A stretch of 43,952 nucleotides of DNA from an uncultured Collinsella sp. (GCA_958403205.1 CATXWM010000016.1:1-43952); one strand, 5' to 3'. Positions 22,878 to 32,970 are shown, counted from the stretch's first letter. Notes: generated by a model not told the origin, from the sequence alone. Translations and numbers: made by a program.

Positions 22878-23897
22878 ATGTTCGGCAATCCCTCGTATCC
22901 TACGTATCAGGCCTTTTTGGGACTTGGCATCGCTGCCGCCATTGCGTTGCTGCTTATGCCGTGGTGGATCAAGCTGCTGAAGGTCGAGGGTATCGGCCAG
23001 CAGGTCCGAGCCGACGGCCCCAAGCGTCATTTGATTAAACAGGGTACGCCGACCATGGGCGGTGTCATCATCCTTGTCGCGATCTCGCTGACCTGCCTGC
23101 TGATGGGCAAGCTCACTACCGAGCTCGTGCTCGTGCTGCTTGCCACGCTGGCCACCGGCGTTCTGGGTCTCATCGACGACCTGACCTCCGTCACGCATGG
23201 TCGCTCGCTCGGCCTGACGCCTCACGCCAAGATGATCGGTCTGACCATTATCTGCGTCACTTTTACCGTGCTCGCCGTCAATTGGTGCGGCGTCGCCCCC
23301 GAGATTCGTTTTCCCGGCGGCCTGACGATTGACCTCGGTGTTCTTTCGACCACCATCTGCGGCCTTTCGTTCCCGTGGCTCTACATTGTATTTTGCTGGC
23401 TGATGATCGCCGGTCTTTCCAATGCCGTGAACCTGACCGATGGTCTGGACGGCCTTGCCGGTGGCACTTCCATGATTGCCATGCTCGCCATGGCCGCCAT
23501 GGCGTTTTTGCACGGTGACGTGAACCTGTCCATCTTCTGCACGGCGTGCGCCGGTGCCTGCCTGGGCTTTTTGTGGTTCAATTGCTACCCGGCGAGCATC
23601 TTTATGGGCGATACCGGCTCGCTTGCCCTGGGTGCCGCTTTTGCCTGCACCTCCATCATGACCAACACCGAAGTCGTTTCCCTCATCATCGGCGGTCTGT
23701 TTATCGTCGAGACGCTGTCGGTCATGATCCAGGTTGTCTATTTCCACTTTACGCACAAGCGCGTCTTCCTTATGGCGCCCATTCATCATCATTTCGAAAA
23801 GAAGGGCTGGGCCGAGACCAAGGTCGTTATCCGTTTTTGGATTATCGCCGCGGCCTTTGGCGCCGTTGGCCTCGCCCTGTTCTTCCAGTTGGGATAG
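22878..23897 (+). CDS. mraY: Phospho-N-acetylmuramoyl-pentapeptide-transferase
   Basis: MraY moves phospho-MurNAc-pentapeptide to undecaprenyl phosphate, making lipid I in the membrane. The 339-aa protein has about ten membrane segments and the catalytic loops LIDDLTS, NLTDGLDGLAGG, FMGDTGSLALG and the histidine loop PIHHHFEKKGW. The start ATG lies three bases after the murF stop; GGAAGG in the end of murF is the likely ribosome binding site. Confidence 0.96.
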   Translation: MFGNPSYPTYQAFLGLGIAAAIALLLMPWWIKLLKVEGIGQQVRADGPKRHLIKQGTPTMGGVIILVAISLTCLLMGKLTTELVLVLLATLATGVLGLIDDLTSVTHGRSLGLTPHAKMIGLTIICVTFTVLAVNWCGVAPEIRFPGGLTIDLGVLSTTICGLSFPWLYIVFCWLMIAGLSNAVNLTDGLDGLAGGTSMIAMLAMAAMAFLHGDVNLSIFCTACAGACLGFLWFNCYPASIFMGDTGSLALGAAFACTSIMTNTEVVSLIIGGLFIVETLSVMIQVVYFHFTHKRVFLMAPIHHHFEKKGWAETKVVIRFWIIAAAFGAVGLALFFQLG

Positions 23898-23906
23898 TGG
23901 TCTTTC

Positions 23907-25313
23907 ATGCCTCTTGCTAATGTCTTTAGCCTGCTTGTTTTGGGGCAGGGTAAATCCGGTCTCGATGTCGCCCGTTGGGCGTTGGCTCACCCCGAGCGCG
24001 TGAGCGCCACGACCGTGTATGGCGGCGGTAGCTCCGAGCCCAATGAAGCCACGCGTGCGCTCGAGGCGCAGGGCGCGTCGTTTGTCTACAGCACCGAGCA
24101 GGTCGAGGGTACCTATGACGTGTGCGTGACATGCCCGGGTATCTCGGAGTTCTCGGCCTTCTTTAAGGCTGGGCGTGAGCATGCCGCTCAGATTATGGGC
24201 GAGCCCGAGTTTGCCTATCGCCTGTCTCCCCACAATTGGATCGCCATCACGGGCACCAACGGCAAGACAACTACCACGTCGCTGACCGATTATCTGCTCA
24301 AGGCCGCCGGTGAAGCCAGCGTGGCCGTCGGCAATATCGGTGAGCCGCCGGTGAACGAGATCGACGGCCGCGCACACAATGAGTGGTTTGTGGCCGAGCT
24401 GTCGAGTTATCAGATTGCTACGACCGCCGAGCTTCATCCTCGCGTGGCGGTACTGCTCAACATCACGCCCGACCACCTGGGCTGGCACAAGAGCCACAAG
24501 AACTATGCGCTTGCCAAGATCAAGTTGTTCGAGAATATGGTCGACGACGACCTCGTGGTTATCGACGTCGAGGATGCCGGCATCCATGAGTTCGATGAGT
24601 ACATCTACACACCGGGTCGCCGCATCTGCAAGGTCGCTTTTGACGAGCCCGAGGGTGCAGACGCCGCCTTTGTGCGCGACGGCAAGATGGTCGTGCGCCT
24701 GAAGGGCGTCGAGACCCAGCTTGTCGCCACGTCCGAGCTCAAGATCTCGGGCCATCACAATGTCATCAATGCCCTATGTGCCGCCACGGCTGCTCTGGCC
24801 GTCGGTGCCGATCCCGAGGGCATTTGCCGCGGTTTGGCATCGTTCCAGCCACTCGAACACCGCGTGGAACCCTGCGGCGAGATCGATGGCGTGCGCTACG
24901 TCAACGATTCCAAGGCAACGAACACCGATGCAGTCGAAAAGGCCCTGACGGCGTTTCCCGACGACGATGTGATTTTGCTGCTCGGCGGCCACGATAAGGG
25001 TACGCCGCTTGCGGACTTTGCCCGCGTCGTTATGGACAACGTGCGCTCGGTCGTTTGCTTTGGCGATGCGCGCGAGCGCTTTACCGCCGCTATGGACGAG
25101 GCCGATGTCGATGGTGACGTGGATATCGCCCAGGCCGATGATCTGCGCGATGCCGTTGACGTTGCCCGCTCACTCTCGAGCCGCGGCGACGTGATCCTGC
25201 TTTCGCCCGCCTGCTCTTCGTTTGACGAGTTCTCGGGCTACGAGGAGCGCGGCCGCGTGTTTAAGGACTACGTTGCCCAGCTTGCCGCAGCAGCGAAATC
25301 GCAAACGGAATAG
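23907..25313 (+). CDS. murD: UDP-N-acetylmuramoyl-L-alanine--D-glutamate ligase
   Basis: MurD adds D-glutamate to UDP-MurNAc-L-Ala. The 468-aa protein has an N-terminal Rossmann-like domain (LLVLGQGKSGLDVARW), the ATP loop GTNGKTTTT at 116-124, and the late motif YVNDSKATNTDAVEKAL. It follows mraY by 9 bp with a weak ribosome binding site. Confidence 0.95.
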   Translation: MPLANVFSLLVLGQGKSGLDVARWALAHPERVSATTVYGGGSSEPNEATRALEAQGASFVYSTEQVEGTYDVCVTCPGISEFSAFFKAGREHAAQIMGEPEFAYRLSPHNWIAITGTNGKTTTTSLTDYLLKAAGEASVAVGNIGEPPVNEIDGRAHNEWFVAELSSYQIATTAELHPRVAVLLNITPDHLGWHKSHKNYALAKIKLFENMVDDDLVVIDVEDAGIHEFDEYIYTPGRRICKVAFDEPEGADAAFVRDGKMVVRLKGVETQLVATSELKISGHHNVINALCAATAALAVGADPEGICRGLASFQPLEHRVEPCGEIDGVRYVNDSKATNTDAVEKALTAFPDDDVILLLGGHDKGTPLADFARVVMDNVRSVVCFGDARERFTAAMDEADVDGDVDIAQADDLRDAVDVARSLSSRGDVILLSPACSSFDEFSGYEERGRVFKDYVAQLAAAAKSQTE

Positions 25314-25322
25314 GGGTTGCCG

Positions 25323-26843
25323 GTGAGAGAGGAGAGCCCCCGAAGTGATATGAGGAGGCCCGACTCGGACCGTGCTTCCTCGCTGCGTAGCACGCCGCGT
25401 TCCGGACGCGGCGGGCAGACGTTCAGTGAGCGCTATATTGCCGGCGTCCCCGCCCGCATCATGCGCCCCCGTTTGATGTTTATGGCGTGCCTGTTTAGCT
25501 TGGTTTGCTTTGGCTTGCTGATGGTGTACTCGGCATCTTCGGTCGAGGCACTGCACGAGAATGGTTCGGCGACGTTTTTCCTGTTTCGACAAGCCGCGTT
25601 TGCCGGAGTTGGCGTGCTGGCTATGGTTGCCATCGTGCGCATCTTGCCGGACAGTTGGTTTGGGGAAGACGTGCTCAGGATCTTCCTCATGGGAATGATA
25701 GGGCTACTGGTTCTGGTGTTCTTTATGGGTAGCGGCAGTCGTGGCGCCACGCGCTGGCTCAACATCGCCGGTATTCAGTTCCAGCCGTCTGAGTTTTTAA
25801 AGCCGTTCGCCATCGCGTATTCGGCCATCATGCTCGACCGCATCTTTTCGCCCGGCGGCAACATCAACGAGTTTCTTCGCAACATGGGCATCTACCTGGG
25901 CATTTCGCTCTTTCTGATCTTTGTTCAGCCCGATTTTGGCACCGTTCTGATCATCTTGCTGACCCTCATGTGCATGGCGTTGTTTGCGGGATTGGACCCC
26001 AAATATATCGTTTGGACGGTCGTTGCCGGCATCGCCGTCATTGCGATCGCCCTTATCGCCGAGCCGTATCGTATGACGCGTGTCGAGGTTGCTTGGAATC
26101 CTTGGGCAGACGAATATGGCGACGGCTATCAGGCCACGCTTGCCATCATGGCGTTTGCCTCGGGCGGCCTGTTCGGTCGCGGTATCGGCAACTCCACCAT
26201 GAAGTACTCGTATTTGCCCGAGGCGCATAACGACTACATCTTGGCTATTATCGGCGAGGAAGTTGGCTTTATCGGAACCGTGCTGTTCTTCTTGGTGTTT
26301 GCGATGCTGATCTACTCGGCGTTTCGCATTGCCGAGCAGGCGACCGACCGTCGCGGAGCACTTATGGCATCGGGTTCCGCGGTCATCCTTGCGGTGCAGT
26401 TTTTGATCAACGCGCTGGGCATTCTCAATGTGTTTCCCATGACGGGCAAGCCGCTGCCGTTTATTAGCTACGGCGGCTCCTCGATTATTGTGTCGCTTAT
26501 GCTCGCCGGTCTGATCCTGCGCGTTTCGTATGAGAGCGCCCGTCGCGATGAGTACGACCGTCGCCGCGAGAGCTTTGCCGTTATGGATGAGAGTACCGCC
26601 GGCGTGCCCCACGTGCGCGGCGAGCGATCTTCGCGTAACGGTTTTACCGTCCTGGATGGCTCTGCGACCGAGCCGGCAGCCTGTCCGCGTCAGCGAACGG
26701 CGCCGCAAGGTCGTCCTCAGCGCCCCAGTCCTCGCAATGCGGGCGGCGGATATAATCGAATCGATTTGAATTCGGACCCGTCGGCGCGTTTGCGCACCGA
26801 TGACCAGGGGCCGCGTGTACGAAGGGATTACCATGACCGATAA
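25323..26843 (+). CDS. ftsW: Septal peptidoglycan polymerase FtsW (SEDS family)
   Basis: FtsW polymerises lipid II at the septum together with FtsI. The protein has ten hydrophobic segments and the SEDS motifs GSGSRGATRWLNIAG, FQPSEFLKP, and GKPLPFISYGGSS. A ~45-residue basic cytoplasmic N terminus and a ~100-residue charged C-terminal tail are longer than usual. Start choice: GTG 25323 has AGGGG six bases upstream; TTG 25317 and ATG 25350 are in frame but poorly spaced. The stop overlaps murG by 11 bases. Confidence 0.92.
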   Translation: MREESPRSDMRRPDSDRASSLRSTPRSGRGGQTFSERYIAGVPARIMRPRLMFMACLFSLVCFGLLMVYSASSVEALHENGSATFFLFRQAAFAGVGVLAMVAIVRILPDSWFGEDVLRIFLMGMIGLLVLVFFMGSGSRGATRWLNIAGIQFQPSEFLKPFAIAYSAIMLDRIFSPGGNINEFLRNMGIYLGISLFLIFVQPDFGTVLIILLTLMCMALFAGLDPKYIVWTVVAGIAVIAIALIAEPYRMTRVEVAWNPWADEYGDGYQATLAIMAFASGGLFGRGIGNSTMKYSYLPEAHNDYILAIIGEEVGFIGTVLFFLVFAMLIYSAFRIAEQATDRRGALMASGSAVILAVQFLINALGILNVFPMTGKPLPFISYGGSSIIVSLMLAGLILRVSYESARRDEYDRRRESFAVMDESTAGVPHVRGERSSRNGFTVLDGSATEPAACPRQRTAPQGRPQRPSPRNAGGGYNRIDLNSDPSARLRTDDQGPRVRRDYHDR

Positions 26844-27948
26844 GATGACCGTTGCTATTGCAGCTGGCGGCACGGCAGGACATATCAACCCCGCGCTCGC
26901 CTTGGCCGAGGAGCTGCGTGACCGCGGTCATCGCGTTGTGTTCGTGGGCCAATCGCGCAAGCTCGAGGGTCGTCTGGTTCCCGAGGCCGGATTCGATTTT
27001 GTGCCCATCACGGTCACGGGCTTCGATCGCTCCCGTCCCTGGACGGCGCTGACCTCGCTGTGGCGCGTCAACAAGGCGAAGCGCGCGCTTGCCCGTCACT
27101 TCTCGAAGGTCGGTAAGCCCGATGCCGCTATCGGCTTTGGTGCTTACGTTGAGGTCCCGCTGCTGGGTTGGTGCAAGGGCGCCGGCGTTCCGTATCTGCT
27201 GCACGAGCAGAACTCTGTTCCGGGTCTGGCCAATAAGATGATGAACTCACATGCCGCCCGCGTGTGCATTTCGGTACCTGCGGCCCGTGCGGTCTTTGAG
27301 CGCGAGGGCGACCCCGACCATGTGCTCATGACGGGCAATCCCGTGCGTCGTTCGGTGATCGAGGGCGATCGCGCCCGCGGTCGCAAGACGCTCGGTGTGC
27401 CCGAGGACGCGACACTTCTGCTCGTCTTTGGTGGTTCACTCGGTGCTCAGCATCTCAACGAGCGCGTGGCTTCGCTCAAAAACGAGCTGCTCTCGCGTGA
27501 GAATCTCTATGTTTTGCATTCGACGGGTGCCGACGGCTTTGAGGAGACCGAGCGCGTTTTGGCGCTGACGCCCGAGGAGGCGAAGCGCTATCGTGTCCAG
27601 CCCTACATCGACAACATGGGCGATATGCTGGCCGCGGCCGATTTGGTGCTCTCGCGTTCCGGTGCCTCGAGCGTGGCCGAGATCGCCGCGCTTGCCGTGC
27701 CCTCGGTACTCGTGCCGTATCCGCACGCCACGGCCGACCACCAGACCACGAATGCGCGTTACCTGGTCGATGCCGGTGCCGGCGTGCTATGCGCCGATGC
27801 CGATATCGATGCCCCTGCCTTTGCCGACGAGCTGCTGCACCTGATCGATGACGCTGCGGCGCGTGATGCCATGCGTCAGGCGGCGCGCGGCTTGGCCCAG
27901 GACCGTGCCGCCGCACTTTTGGCCGATGCGGTAGAGGGATTGCGTTAG
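26833..27948 (+). CDS. murG: UDP-GlcNAc--undecaprenyl-PP-MurNAc-pentapeptide GlcNAc transferase
   Basis: MurG adds GlcNAc to lipid I, forming lipid II on the inner face of the membrane. The 371-aa protein is a GT-B glycosyltransferase with GGTAGHINPALALAEEL at 12-28, HEQNSVPGLANK, GGSLGAQHLN and the C-terminal SRSGASSVAEIAA motif. AAGGG precedes ATG 26833, which lies inside the end of ftsW, indicating translational coupling. Confidence 0.96.
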   Translation: MTDKMTVAIAAGGTAGHINPALALAEELRDRGHRVVFVGQSRKLEGRLVPEAGFDFVPITVTGFDRSRPWTALTSLWRVNKAKRALARHFSKVGKPDAAIGFGAYVEVPLLGWCKGAGVPYLLHEQNSVPGLANKMMNSHAARVCISVPAARAVFEREGDPDHVLMTGNPVRRSVIEGDRARGRKTLGVPEDATLLLVFGGSLGAQHLNERVASLKNELLSRENLYVLHSTGADGFEETERVLALTPEEAKRYRVQPYIDNMGDMLAAADLVLSRSGASSVAEIAALAVPSVLVPYPHATADHQTTNARYLVDAGAGVLCADADIDAPAFADELLHLIDDAAARDAMRQAARGLAQDRAAALLADAVEGLR

Positions 27949-28045
27949 TTAGACGGGATATCGCCGGTCGCCCTCGCGCGGATGCGGTAGGTGCGGTACA
28001 GTTAACGGATTACAGGCAGTGTTTACGCAAGGAGTACACGAGCAC

Positions 28046-29464
28046 ATGGCTGATTCCCAGACTGCAACCTCCGCGCCCGAGTTCAAGAGCGCCCACTTTA
28101 TCGGTATCGGCGGCGCCGGCATGAGCGGCATCGCCCTCGTCCTGCACGAGCGCGGTTATACCGTTACCGGCTCCGACCTTAAGACGTCGCGCTATATTCG
28201 CCAGCTTACCCGCGCCGGCGTGAAGGTCCACGTGGGCCACGAGGCTGCGACGATCGACGAGGTCAAGCCCGACGTGGTTGTTGTCTCCACCGCTATTCCC
28301 GAGTCCAACCCCGAGCTCGTGCGTGCCCGCGAGCTTGGTATTCCCGTGTGGCCCCGTGCCAAGATGCTCTCTGCTTTGGGCCACGGCTACACCACCGTCG
28401 CTGTTGCCGGCACGCATGGCAAGACCACCACGTCTTCGATGTGCGCCACCATGCTCGACCGCATGGGTCTGGATCCGAGTTTCTTGATCGGTGGCATCGT
28501 CGAGGGCTATGACACGAACGGCAAGAACGGCTCGGGCGACTACTTTGTCGCCGAGGCCGACGAGTCCGACAGCTCCTTCCTGTTCCTGAACCCCAACGTG
28601 GTCATTGTGACCAACGTCGAGGCCGACCACCTCGATCACTACTCGGGTATCGAGGAGATCGAGGCAACTTTCGCCAAATTCATGAGCCTGGTGGGCGAGG
28701 ACGGCACCGTCATCGTCTGCGGTGAGGACCCGCATCTGGTCGAGCTCGCCAAGTCGACGGGCCGTCACGTGCTTTCCTACGGCTTTGCCGAGAACAACGA
28801 CATCGTCTGCATGCACCCGGATGTCAAGGGCATCCAGAGTGACTTTATCGTTCGCTTTGAGGACGGCACTGAGCATGCTGTGGAGATCAAGAGCAATCCC
28901 GGTCGCCACAACATGCTCAACGCCACGGCGGTGCTCACCGTCGCCCATGTCCTGGGCCTTGACATCGACGCCGCCGCCAAGGCGCTCTCGAGCTTTGAGG
29001 GCGTTCGCCGTCGCTTTACCCACGTGGGCGATATCGATGGCATCACCGTGGTCGATGATTACGGCCATCACCCCACCGAGATCAAGGCGACGCTTGCTGC
29101 CGCTTCGTCGCTGGGCTACAAGCACGTCGACGTCGTGTTCCAGCCGCACCGCTATTCGCGCCTGCAGGCCCTGTGCGACGACTTTGCTGATGCATTTGCC
29201 AATGCCGATAAACTGCTGCTGATTGATGTGTTCTCGGCTGGCGAGATGCCCATTCCGGGTGTCACCTCTAAGATGCTCGCCGATACCGTGCGCGCCAAGC
29301 ATCCTGACAAGGAGGTCGTGTATTGCTCCAGCCGTCTTGAGCTCAACCAGGAGCTCGAGCAGATGGTGGGCGAGGGCGACCTGCTGCTCACCATGGGTGC
29401 CGGTGACGTTACGACCGTCGGTCCCGAGTTCATCGAGTATCTGACTGCCAAGAAAGACGCTTAA
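28046..29464 (+). CDS. murC: UDP-N-acetylmuramate--L-alanine ligase
   Basis: MurC adds L-alanine to UDP-MurNAc, the first ligase step. The 472-aa protein has FIGIGGAGMSGIA at 18-30, the ATP loop GTHGKTTTS at 122-130 and DDYGHHPTEIKATL. The start is ATG 28046 with AAGGAG at 11 bp; a GTG at 28019 is in frame but lacks support. A 97-bp gap separates it from murG. Confidence 0.95.
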   Translation: MADSQTATSAPEFKSAHFIGIGGAGMSGIALVLHERGYTVTGSDLKTSRYIRQLTRAGVKVHVGHEAATIDEVKPDVVVVSTAIPESNPELVRARELGIPVWPRAKMLSALGHGYTTVAVAGTHGKTTTSSMCATMLDRMGLDPSFLIGGIVEGYDTNGKNGSGDYFVAEADESDSSFLFLNPNVVIVTNVEADHLDHYSGIEEIEATFAKFMSLVGEDGTVIVCGEDPHLVELAKSTGRHVLSYGFAENNDIVCMHPDVKGIQSDFIVRFEDGTEHAVEIKSNPGRHNMLNATAVLTVAHVLGLDIDAAAKALSSFEGVRRRFTHVGDIDGITVVDDYGHHPTEIKATLAAASSLGYKHVDVVFQPHRYSRLQALCDDFADAFANADKLLLIDVFSAGEMPIPGVTSKMLADTVRAKHPDKEVVYCSSRLELNQELEQMVGEGDLLLTMGAGDVTTVGPEFIEYLTAKKDA

Positions 29465-29469
29465 GTCTA

Positions 29470-30381
29470 ATGGGTCTGTTTAACGCCGTCATGGCGCTCT
29501 CGGGCATGATCGACACGGATGTGATCGAGGACGAGCGCCTTGCGCGTCATACGAGCTATCGTATCGGCGGCAAGGCCGACCTTTTTGTGACGTGCCATAG
29601 CTATCATGCCCTCCGCCGCGCCGTGGCGGTGCTCAATCGCGAGCAGGTGCCGTGGGTCATCATCGGCAAGGGCTCCAATCTGCTGGTTGCCGATGGCGGT
29701 TATCGCGGTGCCGTCATTTCGCTCGGACGTGAGTTTCAGCGCACGGTTGTTGCCGATGACGGTTGTACGCTGACGGTCGGTGCGGGCGTGATGTTTGCGC
29801 GCCTGGTCAACGATGCCCTGTCGCGTAGCCTCTCGGGCCTTGAGTTTGCCGTTGGCATCCCTGGTTCGGTCGGCGGTGCGATATCTATGAACGCCGGTAC
29901 ACGGACCGAGTGGATTGGCTCGCTGGTTGAGGATGTCGTAACGTTTGACCCGGCATCCGGTATCAAGCATTATACGGGGTCCGAGATCACTTGGGGCTAC
30001 CGCGAATGTAGCCTTCCCCGCAATGAGATCATCCTCGAGTGCGTGCTCAAGCTTAAACCGGCGCCCAAGGCCGACATTCGCGAGCGCATGGAACGGTACC
30101 TGACGAGGCGCAAGCGTACGCAGCCCATGGGTCGCGCATCCTGCGGGTCAGTCTTTCGCAACCCGCCCGATGCGAGTGTGGGCAAGCTTATCGAGGATTG
30201 TGGATTAAAGGGTTTTTCGATTGGCGGCGCGGAAGTTTCGCCCGTTCACGCTAATTTTATCGTTAATAACGGAACTGCCTCGGCCGATGACGTTGCCGCG
30301 GTTATCAGACATGTGCACGGAAAGGTGAGGGAGGCGTATGGCATCGAGCTCAGACCGGAAGTTAAATTCCTCGGCTTCTAG
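29470..30381 (+). CDS. murB: UDP-N-acetylenolpyruvoylglucosamine reductase
   Basis: MurB reduces UDP-GlcNAc-enolpyruvate to UDP-MurNAc with FAD and NADPH. The 303-aa protein has the FAD-binding stretch VPWVIIGKGSNLLVADGG, GIPGSVGGAISMNAG, the catalytic Ser227 in SCGSVFRNP and Glu297 near the C terminus (LRPEVKFLG). It starts 5 bases after the murC stop. Its last 44 bases overlap the next gene, so ftsQ is probably translationally coupled. Confidence 0.95.
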   Translation: MGLFNAVMALSGMIDTDVIEDERLARHTSYRIGGKADLFVTCHSYHALRRAVAVLNREQVPWVIIGKGSNLLVADGGYRGAVISLGREFQRTVVADDGCTLTVGAGVMFARLVNDALSRSLSGLEFAVGIPGSVGGAISMNAGTRTEWIGSLVEDVVTFDPASGIKHYTGSEITWGYRECSLPRNEIILECVLKLKPAPKADIRERMERYLTRRKRTQPMGRASCGSVFRNPPDASVGKLIEDCGLKGFSIGGAEVSPVHANFIVNNGTASADDVAAVIRHVHGKVREAYGIELRPEVKFLGF

Positions 30382-31594
30382 AGCATCGAAACCCACCTTC
30401 CGCCGCGCCGGAGGGCGTTCCGGCGCGCCTGCCAAACCTCAACGCAATACCGTCGCGCACTCTAAGTCTGTCGGGCATGCACGACAGGCCGGGCGTCCGG
30501 TCGTCGGCTCTCAGCTCGGTAATCGTCCGGCCGCAAAAAAGTCCTCGCGTCCCTCGGTGACGTCAAAGCCTGTTATGGGCGCCAAGCCTGCCCGTCCCAC
30601 GGCAACTCCTAAGCCCTCGACGGGAACTAAGGCGGCGCGTCCGGGTCGCACGCTGGGCGCATCGAAACCGCGCTCGCTGACATCGGTGCCGGCTACCGCC
30701 AAGAAGCCTTCGGGTAAAAAAGGCGTCAACCCGTTGTCTTCACTTGGGGCGATGGCAAATAAAACGTCAGACGCCGCTTCTCTCGTTACAGGCAAAGGCA
30801 AAATCGTGGGCGGCGTTCTGGCCGTCTTGGCCGTGCTCGTCGTCGTTGCCGTCGTGGTGATCAACTCTGGATTGTTTGCCGCCACTGATATTCAGATTCA
30901 AGGCAGCGAGCATGTGACGAAGCACGATGCTATCCAGCTGATCGATTTGCCCGAGGGAACGTCGCTTTTTAACGTCGATCCCGACCAGATTACCGAGGAC
31001 CTCAAGCAGAACCCGTGGGTCTCGGGCGTGGATGTCCAGCGTCAGTTCCCGCATACGCTCATCATTACGCCTATGGAGCGCAAGGTCATCGCAATTGCCT
31101 ATATCAGCTCCGATGACCTTGCCTGGGCCATCGGGGATGATGACACCTGGATCGCCCCGCTGTCGACGTCGGTCGAAGTGGATGACCAGGGCAACGTCAT
31201 CACGACGGGGCAGGGCTCAAATACCCTGACCGGCATTGATGCCGCGCTGGCGCTCGCAAAGCACTATGGCGCGGTGTTGTTGACTGATGTCTCGGCGGAT
31301 GTCGCTCCGGTTTCCGGCCAGGCGGTGAGCTCCAAGGCCGTTAAGGCTGGCTTGGATTATGTGCGTGGTTTTTCGAGCGAGTTCTTGGGACAAGTCAAGG
31401 ATATTTCCACGCCTTCGGTCGAAGCCATCTCGGCAAACCTCAATAACGGCATTGAGGTGTCGCTGGGCGATTCGAACGATATCGTCAAGAAGGAGCGCGT
31501 AGTCACCAAGCTGCTTTCGCAGGTAGAGGGCGTAACGTATATCAATGTGCGCTCTCCGGGTAACTATACATTTAGGAACGCTCCGACCTCGTAG
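30338..31594 (+). CDS. ftsQ: Cell division protein FtsQ/DivIB
   Basis: FtsQ links early and late divisome proteins. The first ~155 residues of this 418-aa protein are a basic, low-complexity cytoplasmic tail rich in Lys, Arg, Ser, Ala and Pro, much longer than usual. One membrane segment (about 157-176) is followed by a POTRA domain (FAATDIQIQGSEHVTKHDAIQLIDLPEGTSLF onward) and a beta domain. GGGAGG precedes ATG 30338, which lies inside the end of murB. Confidence 0.9.
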   Translation: MASSSDRKLNSSASRASKPTFRRAGGRSGAPAKPQRNTVAHSKSVGHARQAGRPVVGSQLGNRPAAKKSSRPSVTSKPVMGAKPARPTATPKPSTGTKAARPGRTLGASKPRSLTSVPATAKKPSGKKGVNPLSSLGAMANKTSDAASLVTGKGKIVGGVLAVLAVLVVVAVVVINSGLFAATDIQIQGSEHVTKHDAIQLIDLPEGTSLFNVDPDQITEDLKQNPWVSGVDVQRQFPHTLIITPMERKVIAIAYISSDDLAWAIGDDDTWIAPLSTSVEVDDQGNVITTGQGSNTLTGIDAALALAKHYGAVLLTDVSADVAPVSGQAVSSKAVKAGLDYVRGFSSEFLGQVKDISTPSVEAISANLNNGIEVSLGDSNDIVKKERVVTKLLSQVEGVTYINVRSPGNYTFRNAPTS

Positions 31595-31658
31595 CGCTGG
31601 TTGATGCTTTGTTGAGGGGCCATACCACGCCGTTTATCTGGTTTGTTTGGTTTTCACG

Positions 31659-31673
31659 GTCAATTATTTGACT
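31659..31673 (+). promoter_or_regulatory. Palindrome and -35-like hexamer upstream of ftsZ
   Basis: GTCAA-ttat-TTGAC (31659-31672) is a perfect 5-bp dyad, and its right half gives TTGACT, a good -35 hexamer. CATAAT boxes at 31683 and 31696 are at poor spacings (9 and 22 bp), so a promoter is only suggested. The 199-bp ftsQ-ftsZ gap is AT-richer than the genes around it. Confidence 0.3.
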
Positions 31674-31793
31674 GATACGTTCATAATGTGCAAACATAAT
31701 ACGGTTTACCTTTGCATTTACTTTCAACCTGAAGGTTAATGTGCGCAGGGGTCGACCCATGCTATGGCTATAACCTTTGTTCGGAGGACCGAC

Positions 31794-32948
31794 ATGCACG
31801 AGACAGAGATCAACAACTACCTTGCCGTCATTAAGGTGGTCGGCGTCGGCGGCGGCGGTACCAACGCGGTCAATCGAATGATCGAAGAGGGCATCCGCGG
31901 CGTCGAGTTTGTTGCCATCAACACCGATGCTCAGGCACTCGCGATCTCTGATGCCGATATCAAGGTGCACATCGGCACCGACCTTACCCGCGGCCTGGGC
32001 GCCGGCGCCAACCCCGAGGTTGGCCGCAAGGCTGCCGATGAGTCCCGCGACGACATTGCTGAGGCGCTCGCTGGCGCCGACATGGTGTTCATCACCTGCG
32101 GCGAGGGCGGTGGCACCGGTACCGGCGCTGCTCCCATCGTTGCCGATATCGCGATGAACGAGGTCGGTGCGCTGACCGTCGCCGTCGTGACCAAGCCCTT
32201 CACCTTCGAGGGCCGCAAGCGCAAGAAGAGCGCCGAGGAGGGAATTAAGACCCTCTCCGATTGCGTCGACACCATGATCGTCATCCCTAACGATAAGCTG
32301 CTCGACATCGCCGAGAAGAAGACCACCATGCTCGAGGCCTTCGCGATTGCCGATGGCGTCCTTTCCCAGGGCACCCAGGGCATCACCGACCTCATCACCG
32401 TCCCCGGTATCATCAACCTGGACTTTGCCGATGTTAAGACCATCATGAAGCAGGCCGGTACCGCCATGATGGGTATCGGTACCTCTTCTGGGGATACCCG
32501 TGCCGTCGACGCTGCCCAGCAGGCCATCTCCAGCCCGCTGCTCGAGAGCTCCATCGATGGTGCCACGCGCGTGCTGCTTTCCATCGCCGGTTCCAAGGAC
32601 CTGGGCATCCAGGAGATCAGCGACGCCGCCGACGTTGTCGCCAACGCCGTCGACCCCGAGGCCAACATCATCTTCGGTACCGTTGTCGACGAGTCCCTGG
32701 GCGACCAGGTGCGTATCACCGTCATCGCTACGGGCTTCTCCGACTCCAACGTCAACCGCCAGGACGAGCTCTTTGCTGCTCAGCAGTCTCAGAGCAAGGC
32801 CGCTGCCTCCGCTGAGCCGCAACGCACCGCTCCGGCCACCAGTCCGGCTCAGGCCGCTCCGACCCGCAACGTCGGTGGCACCGAGCTTCCTAACTTCGGC
32901 AACGATCAGTTCGAGCTTCCCGACTTCCTGAAGCGCGGCAGCTTCTAG
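31794..32948 (+). CDS. ftsZ: Cell division GTPase FtsZ
   Basis: FtsZ polymerises into the Z-ring. The 384-aa protein has GGGGTNAVNRM at about 19-29, the tubulin signature GGGTGTG at 105-111 and the T7 loop NLDFAD at 208-213. A short Ala/Pro/Gln linker leads to the C-terminal peptide LPDFLKRGSF, where SepF would bind, since no ftsA is present. CGGAGG six bases before ATG 31794 fixes the start; the open frame to 31764 has no support. A terminator follows. Confidence 0.97.
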   Translation: MHETEINNYLAVIKVVGVGGGGTNAVNRMIEEGIRGVEFVAINTDAQALAISDADIKVHIGTDLTRGLGAGANPEVGRKAADESRDDIAEALAGADMVFITCGEGGGTGTGAAPIVADIAMNEVGALTVAVVTKPFTFEGRKRKKSAEEGIKTLSDCVDTMIVIPNDKLLDIAEKKTTMLEAFAIADGVLSQGTQGITDLITVPGIINLDFADVKTIMKQAGTAMMGIGTSSGDTRAVDAAQQAISSPLLESSIDGATRVLLSIAGSKDLGIQEISDAADVVANAVDPEANIIFGTVVDESLGDQVRITVIATGFSDSNVNRQDELFAAQQSQSKAAASAEPQRTAPATSPAQAAPTRNVGGTELPNFGNDQFELPDFLKRGSF

Positions 32949-32970
32949 TTCGTTTTTCTCAACGACTTGC

